Positions 58,577-64,000 of a stretch of 64,000 nt of DNA are shown here, in pieces (within the stretch, counting starts at the first letter, position 1; the number at the start of each line of letters is the position of its first letter). The stretch is from Terriglobus albidus (lineage in GTDB: Bacteria; Acidobacteriota; Terriglobia; Terriglobales; Acidobacteriaceae). Position numbers and translations under genes: made by a program. Where the stretch lies: assembly GCF_025685425.1 (NCBI RefSeq), contig NZ_JAGTAS010000052.1, forward strand, positions 124,001 to 188,000. Direction: 5' to 3'. The notes beneath the pieces were generated by a model. It made no database searches. It was not told the origin of the DNA and saw nothing but the letters and a program-made list of their open reading frames with translations.

Positions 58577-59020
58577 TTACGGCAGGATGCCGGTCTCTTT
58601 CGCTATCTGCACTGCCTGCGTCCTGCGCTCCGCGCCCAGCTTGCCGAAGACCCGGCTGCAATGTGTCTTGACCGTGTTCTCACTGACGAACAGGCGTTCG
58701 GCGATCTCGCGGTTGCTCAGCCCTGCCGCGACCAGCTCGAGGATCTCCATCTCGCGCGGCGTGATGCCAAGCTTCCCCACGCGCTCCTGATTGCGGACGA
58801 AAGGAGCCGCGGCAGGGACCAGAATCTCTCGCACTTCTACCGGCCGCCTCCGTGTCAGTTTCAGACCAAGCCAGATGCCGAAGGCCGAGCAGATTGCGGC
58901 GACCAGCGCTCCGTAAATTTCCACAGAATGATCGATGACCAGGAACCGATACTGGCTCCATTGCAGTAATGCAATTGCCACGCCGCCCACTACCCCACAG
59001 ACCAGAAGATGCCGCATCAT
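58577..59020 (-). CDS. Membrane-anchored LuxR-type transcriptional regulator
   Basis: This is a 147-residue protein with two membrane segments at the N-terminus (LLVCGVVGGVAIALLQW and IYGALVAAICSAFGIWLGL), then a short linker (RRRPVEVREILV) and a LuxR/NarL helix-turn-helix domain: LGITPREMEILELVAAGLSNREIAERLFVSENTVKTH. There is no receiver domain, so it is not a classic response regulator. It would bind DNA while tethered in the membrane, or after release. The target may be the adjacent DUF4199 gene. Confidence 0.85.
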   Translation of the reverse strand: MMRHLLVCGVVGGVAIALLQWSQYRFLVIDHSVEIYGALVAAICSAFGIWLGLKLTRRRPVEVREILVPAAAPFVRNQERVGKLGITPREMEILELVAAGLSNREIAERLFVSENTVKTHCSRVFGKLGAERRTQAVQIAKETGILP

Positions 59021-59045
59021 CGCCGTGCAGCGATGATACCCAAAC

Positions 59046-59080
59046 GCAAAAAGGGCGGCCCCCGAAGGAAGCCGCCCTTT
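59046..59080 (-). terminator. Rho-independent terminator of lon
   Basis: On the minus strand AAAGGGCGGC ... GCCGCCCTTT is followed by TTTGCG. It lies 15 bp past the lon stop. Confidence 0.82.
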
Positions 59081-59094
59081 GAATCTGCGGTGGA

Positions 59095-61542
<2,448 letters not shown>

Positions 61543-61679
61543 GTGAGTGAACCTCTATCAAATCTTCTCATATCAGATGCCGCAGAACTAGTTTGGTCGC
61601 AAACTGCCTCCCCTCCGTTGGATGACTTATCGGCTGGACGGGTGATCCGCTGAGTGGAAACTCTGCTAAAGTTCCCGGC

Positions 61680-62483
61680 ATGAGCAACATCCAGCGCTTC
61701 TTCGTTGCATTTTCAGCGGCCGCTTCCACGCTGCTGGCCACCCAGACGCCGACGCAAACCCAGCAAAAACCTCCCGCCTTCGACATCGCCTCAGTGAAGC
61801 AGAACAAGGGTATTGGCGACGGAAGATCTCATATATGGAGTTCCTCCGACAATGGCAACTTCAAAACCCAGAACGTCTCCATGAAGAGCCTGCTGGAATT
61901 TGCCTACGGCCTTCCTCAAGCCCAGATGCAAGGATCGCTCGACAAGGTGAGCGGGGTCACCTTCGATGTCGAAGCCAAGCTCGACGAGGAATCAGAGGTG
62001 AGGTTTGAGGCCGCTGATCGGGAGGCACGCCGGGAGTTGAAGAGCAGGATGCTGCAGTCTCTTCTGATAGATCGTTTCCACCTTGCCTGTCACCGAGAAA
62101 ACCGTGAGATGACCAGCTATGCGATTGTCACCGACAAAGGAAGCCCAAAGCTAAAGCCGACACAGGGTAGCGGCCTGCGATTTGACACTGGATACGGAAG
62201 GATTCGTGCGCAGGGCGCCACAGTGGAACAACTCGCACGATTGATTGCCCAGCGCCTGAATGAGCCCGTGGTTGACGCCAGCGGTATTACCGGCAGATAT
62301 GACATGGAGATCAACTTCACGCCTCCGGAAGGCCCAATGAAGCTGAACGGTCAGGCGATTCCCGACCCTCCGCCCTCGATCTTCACCGCCATGCAGGAAC
62401 AACTAGGCCTTAAGCTCGAGAAGCGGAAGGGACCGGTAGAGGTCCTGATCGTCGATCACGTCGAGATGCCGACAGAAAACTAG
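61680..62483 (+). CDS. TIGR03435-type exported protein
   Basis: This is a 267-residue protein of the TIGR03435 family, large paralogous group in soil Acidobacteria. A signal (FFVAFSAAASTLLA) is followed by PAFDIASVKQNKG, the family's common start, then MKSLLEFAYGL, LLIDRFHLACHRENREM and PVVDASGITGRYDMEINFTP. Function is unknown. It is divergent from lon and convergent with pheA, with 12 bp between the two stops. Confidence 0.9.
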   Translation: MSNIQRFFVAFSAAASTLLATQTPTQTQQKPPAFDIASVKQNKGIGDGRSHIWSSSDNGNFKTQNVSMKSLLEFAYGLPQAQMQGSLDKVSGVTFDVEAKLDEESEVRFEAADREARRELKSRMLQSLLIDRFHLACHRENREMTSYAIVTDKGSPKLKPTQGSGLRFDTGYGRIRAQGATVEQLARLIAQRLNEPVVDASGITGRYDMEINFTPPEGPMKLNGQAIPDPPPSIFTAMQEQLGLKLEKRKGPVEVLIVDHVEMPTEN

Positions 62484-62495
62484 CTAGCCGCGAAA

Positions 62496-63332
62496 CTAGC
62501 TAGCTGCGACATACCGCCCCATCTCACGCACCAGGTCGCAGCTCTTCGCAAGGCTGGCGACTGCCTGGTCTGCCTGCTCCTCTCCGCTAAAGCGGAAGTC
62601 CACGTAAAACAGGTACTCCCAGGGCTTCCCTGGCACCGGCCGCGACTCGATCTTCGTCAGGTCCACACCGGCCTCCGCGAGCCCCTGCAGCGCCTGCACC
62701 AGCGTTCCTGGCCGATGCGCCACCGAGAAGGCCAGGGAAAGCTTGTTTGCCTGCGGAATAGTGACCGCATCTGCCTGGCGTTTCAGCAGGAGAAAACGGG
62801 TGTAGTTCTCCGGATTATCTTCAACACCAGCCTCGAGGATCTCGGCTCCGTATTCTGGGGCCGCGGGGGCGCTGGCAATCGCAGCCGTGGAGCGATCGCC
62901 TTTCGCCATCATGTGTTTTACGCTGCCCGCAGTGTCGTAGAACGGAACCGCATCGAGCTCACGATGAGCCGCCAGCCAGCGGCGGCACTGGCTCAACGCT
63001 ACCGGATGCGAAAGTACCCGTTTCACCTCACCAAGTGTGGCACCGGGCATCACCATCAGATTGTGCAGGATGCGCAGCAGCAGCTCTCCTTCAATGCGAA
63101 GGTCGTGGTTGAAAAGCAGGTCGTAGTGCTCTGCCACGGAACCGTGCAGCGTGTTTTCGATCGGGAGCACGGCGGCATCGACACCGTCGCCCGCTGCCAG
63201 GCGTTCCACCACCTCGACGGAAAGAGCACAAGGCACGATAGTTACGCCTTCGCCCAACATCTTCATTGCGGCAGCGTGGCTGTTCGATCCACGCTCACCT
63301 TGAATTGCAACTCGCAAAGCAACCTTTTCCAT
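62496..63332 (-). CDS. pheA: Prephenate dehydratase
   Basis: Prephenate dehydratase converts prephenate to phenylpyruvate in phenylalanine synthesis. The catalytic domain has VAIQGERGSNSHAAAMKML, VLPIENTLHGSVAEHYD, and NYTRFLLL (with the TRF catalytic Thr). The C-terminal ACT regulatory domain (LSLAFSVAHRPGTLVQALQG) ends with ESRPVPGKPWEYLFYVDF, where the ESRP motif binds phenylalanine for feedback inhibition. The 278 residues carry no chorismate mutase domain, so it is monofunctional. It follows the convergent TIGR03435 gene. Confidence 0.95.
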   Translation of the reverse strand: MEKVALRVAIQGERGSNSHAAAMKMLGEGVTIVPCALSVEVVERLAAGDGVDAAVLPIENTLHGSVAEHYDLLFNHDLRIEGELLLRILHNLMVMPGATLGEVKRVLSHPVALSQCRRWLAAHRELDAVPFYDTAGSVKHMMAKGDRSTAAIASAPAAPEYGAEILEAGVEDNPENYTRFLLLKRQADAVTIPQANKLSLAFSVAHRPGTLVQALQGLAEAGVDLTKIESRPVPGKPWEYLFYVDFRFSGEEQADQAVASLAKSCDLVREMGRYVAAS

Positions 63333-63483
63333 TTGTGCTCACTATGACCCAGGAGAAATTCCCCTGCAAATTCTGGCAACGTTCAAAGTCTATCTGGCAA
63401 CTTACTCTGACGTGACGCCTGTCGTCATACAAGTTTCCCCGTACCGTGTGCGGGGCATTCTATTCAGGAAGGAGGGACTTCCA

Positions 63484-63636
63484 ATGCTCTGGACGATTAC
63501 CGTCATTCTTCTCGTTGCGTGGCTCGTCGGTCTGGTTTCCAGCTACACCCTGGGCGGCTGGATTCACCTGTTGCTGGTCCTCGCGGTGATCTCGCTGATC
63601 TTCAATCTGCTTGCCGGCCGACGCTCAACGCTTTGA
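63484..63636 (+). CDS. Lmo0937-family small membrane protein, copy 1
   Basis: This is a 50-residue peptide with two hydrophobic segments (MLWTITVILLVAWLVGLV and WIHLLLVLAVISLIFNLL) joined by the signature SSYTLGGW. The start at 63484 has a strong AAGGAGGG 8 bp upstream. Members are small, stress-associated and of unknown function. It is followed by a paralogue 58 bp later and by csbD, which suggests a general stress unit. Confidence 0.85.
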   Translation: MLWTITVILLVAWLVGLVSSYTLGGWIHLLLVLAVISLIFNLLAGRRSTL

Positions 63637-63694
63637 CCTCACATGTACCTGCGGAACGCATTCGCGTAAGCCGGAAGAAGGAGTAGGGAAAGAA

Positions 63695-63844
63695 ATGCTG
63701 CTCTTCTTGACGATTGTGTTGTTCGCTCTTTGGCTGCTCGGTATGGTCAGTACCTACACGTTGGGCGGGTGGATCCATCTGCTGCTTTTTCTGGCTGTGG
63801 CCGCGCTGCTTATCCGCTTAATTCAGGGACGCAATCCGCTCTAG
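63695..63844 (+). CDS. Lmo0937-family small membrane protein, copy 2
   Basis: This is a 49-residue peptide like the previous one: two hydrophobic segments with the linking motif STYTLGGW, ending in a short basic tail (QGRNPL). The start at 63695 follows GAAGGAG and an A-rich spacer. It is a tandem duplicate and the two differ mainly in the second helix. It lies just before the CsbD gene. Confidence 0.85.
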   Translation: MLLFLTIVLFALWLLGMVSTYTLGGWIHLLLFLAVAALLIRLIQGRNPL

Positions 63845-63896
63845 CAGCGGGTTGCGCCTCCCTTTCAGAACGCACGACCAAGTAAGGAGTCTCATC

Positions 63897-64000
63897 ATGA
63901 ACAAGAGCAACGTCAGCGGAAAAATCGATCAGGTCGTGGGCAAGGTCAAGGAAGGCGTCGGAGAAGCCATCGGCAATGAGCGCCTTGCCAACTCCGGTGT
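63897..64000 (+). CDS. CsbD-family stress protein (3' partial)
   Basis: Thirty-four codons are visible before the window ends. The ATG at 63897 has AAGGAG 7 bp upstream. The residues MNKSNVSGKIDQVVGKVKEG, then GEAIGNERLAN, fit the start of CsbD-like proteins, small hydrophilic stress proteins controlled by sigma-B or similar factors in other bacteria. It continues beyond base 64000. Confidence 0.8.
   Translation, partial: MNKSNVSGKIDQVVGKVKEGVGEAIGNERLANSG

Overview
The window is moderately GC-rich bacterial chromosome, most likely from an Acidobacteriota of the class Terriglobia (Terriglobus, Edaphobacter or Granulicella type). The pointers are an Oar-like TonB-dependent receptor with an N-terminal carboxypeptidase-regulatory domain, a TIGR03435-type secreted protein, an acidobacterial VWFA-related (TIGR03436-type) protein, a DUF4382 lipoprotein, FG-GAP plus Ig-like secreted proteins, and dispersed palindromic repeats in the gaps. 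This is family-level inference; no rRNA gene is present to fix the taxon. I saw no tRNA, rRNA, CRISPR array, transposase or prophage genes.

Layout. 1-2.3 kb: a PLP aminotransferase (5' end outside the window) and an M29 aminopeptidase. 2.4-7.4 kb: an accessory stretch with an FG-GAP protein, signal peptidase II, a small Cys-rich protein, a secreted protein, and a divergent cupin/TetR pair with two matching palindromic operators. 7.6-10.6 kb: aldo/keto reductase, NAD(P)HX repair enzyme and TsaE. 10.8-19.4 kb: a short TonB protein, a secreted protein, and on the minus strand a division cluster murC-ftsQ-ftsA-ftsZ followed by a lone transpeptidase. 19.5-26.1 kb: TonB receptor, divergent from a Tat-exported aminotransferase and an M19 dipeptidase, which looks like a peptide or amino-acid scavenging locus. 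27.2-33.5 kb: YncE-like propeller, rbfA-nrnA, an ArnT-like glycosyltransferase, a GNAT protein and small membrane proteins. 33.9-40.2 kb: M24 peptidase, DUF2911 protein, an unusual Tat-exported D-amino-acid-oxidase-like flavoprotein, a CPA2 antiporter, a SnoaL-like protein and an AhpD-like protein. 40.4-50.2 kb: infB, nusA and rimP, then glyQ-glyS with a Clp-fold protease. 50.3-64 kb: DUF892 protein, DUF4382 lipoprotein, recO, ferredoxin, hfq-suhB, moaD-moaE-VWFA, a membrane-anchored LuxR protein with DUF4199, lon, a TIGR03435 protein, pheA, and a stress cluster (two Lmo0937-type peptides and CsbD).

The two most interesting observations are these. (1) About ten copies of an imperfectly palindromic element of roughly 115 bp have ends that read TAGAGCATTTTCCC. 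In five cases the first three bases of the element end are exactly the stop codon of the adjacent gene, as expected if a TA-targeting MITE inserts into stop codons and rebuilds them as TAG. (2) The flavoprotein at 35.7-37.0 kb carries the normally C-terminal D-amino-acid oxidase block (RPxR ... HNYGHGG) ahead of its Rossmann FAD motif, so it looks circularly permuted. Other repeat families, a MoaD with residues beyond its Gly-Gly, and Tat-exported PLP enzymes paired with peptidases also merit a second look.
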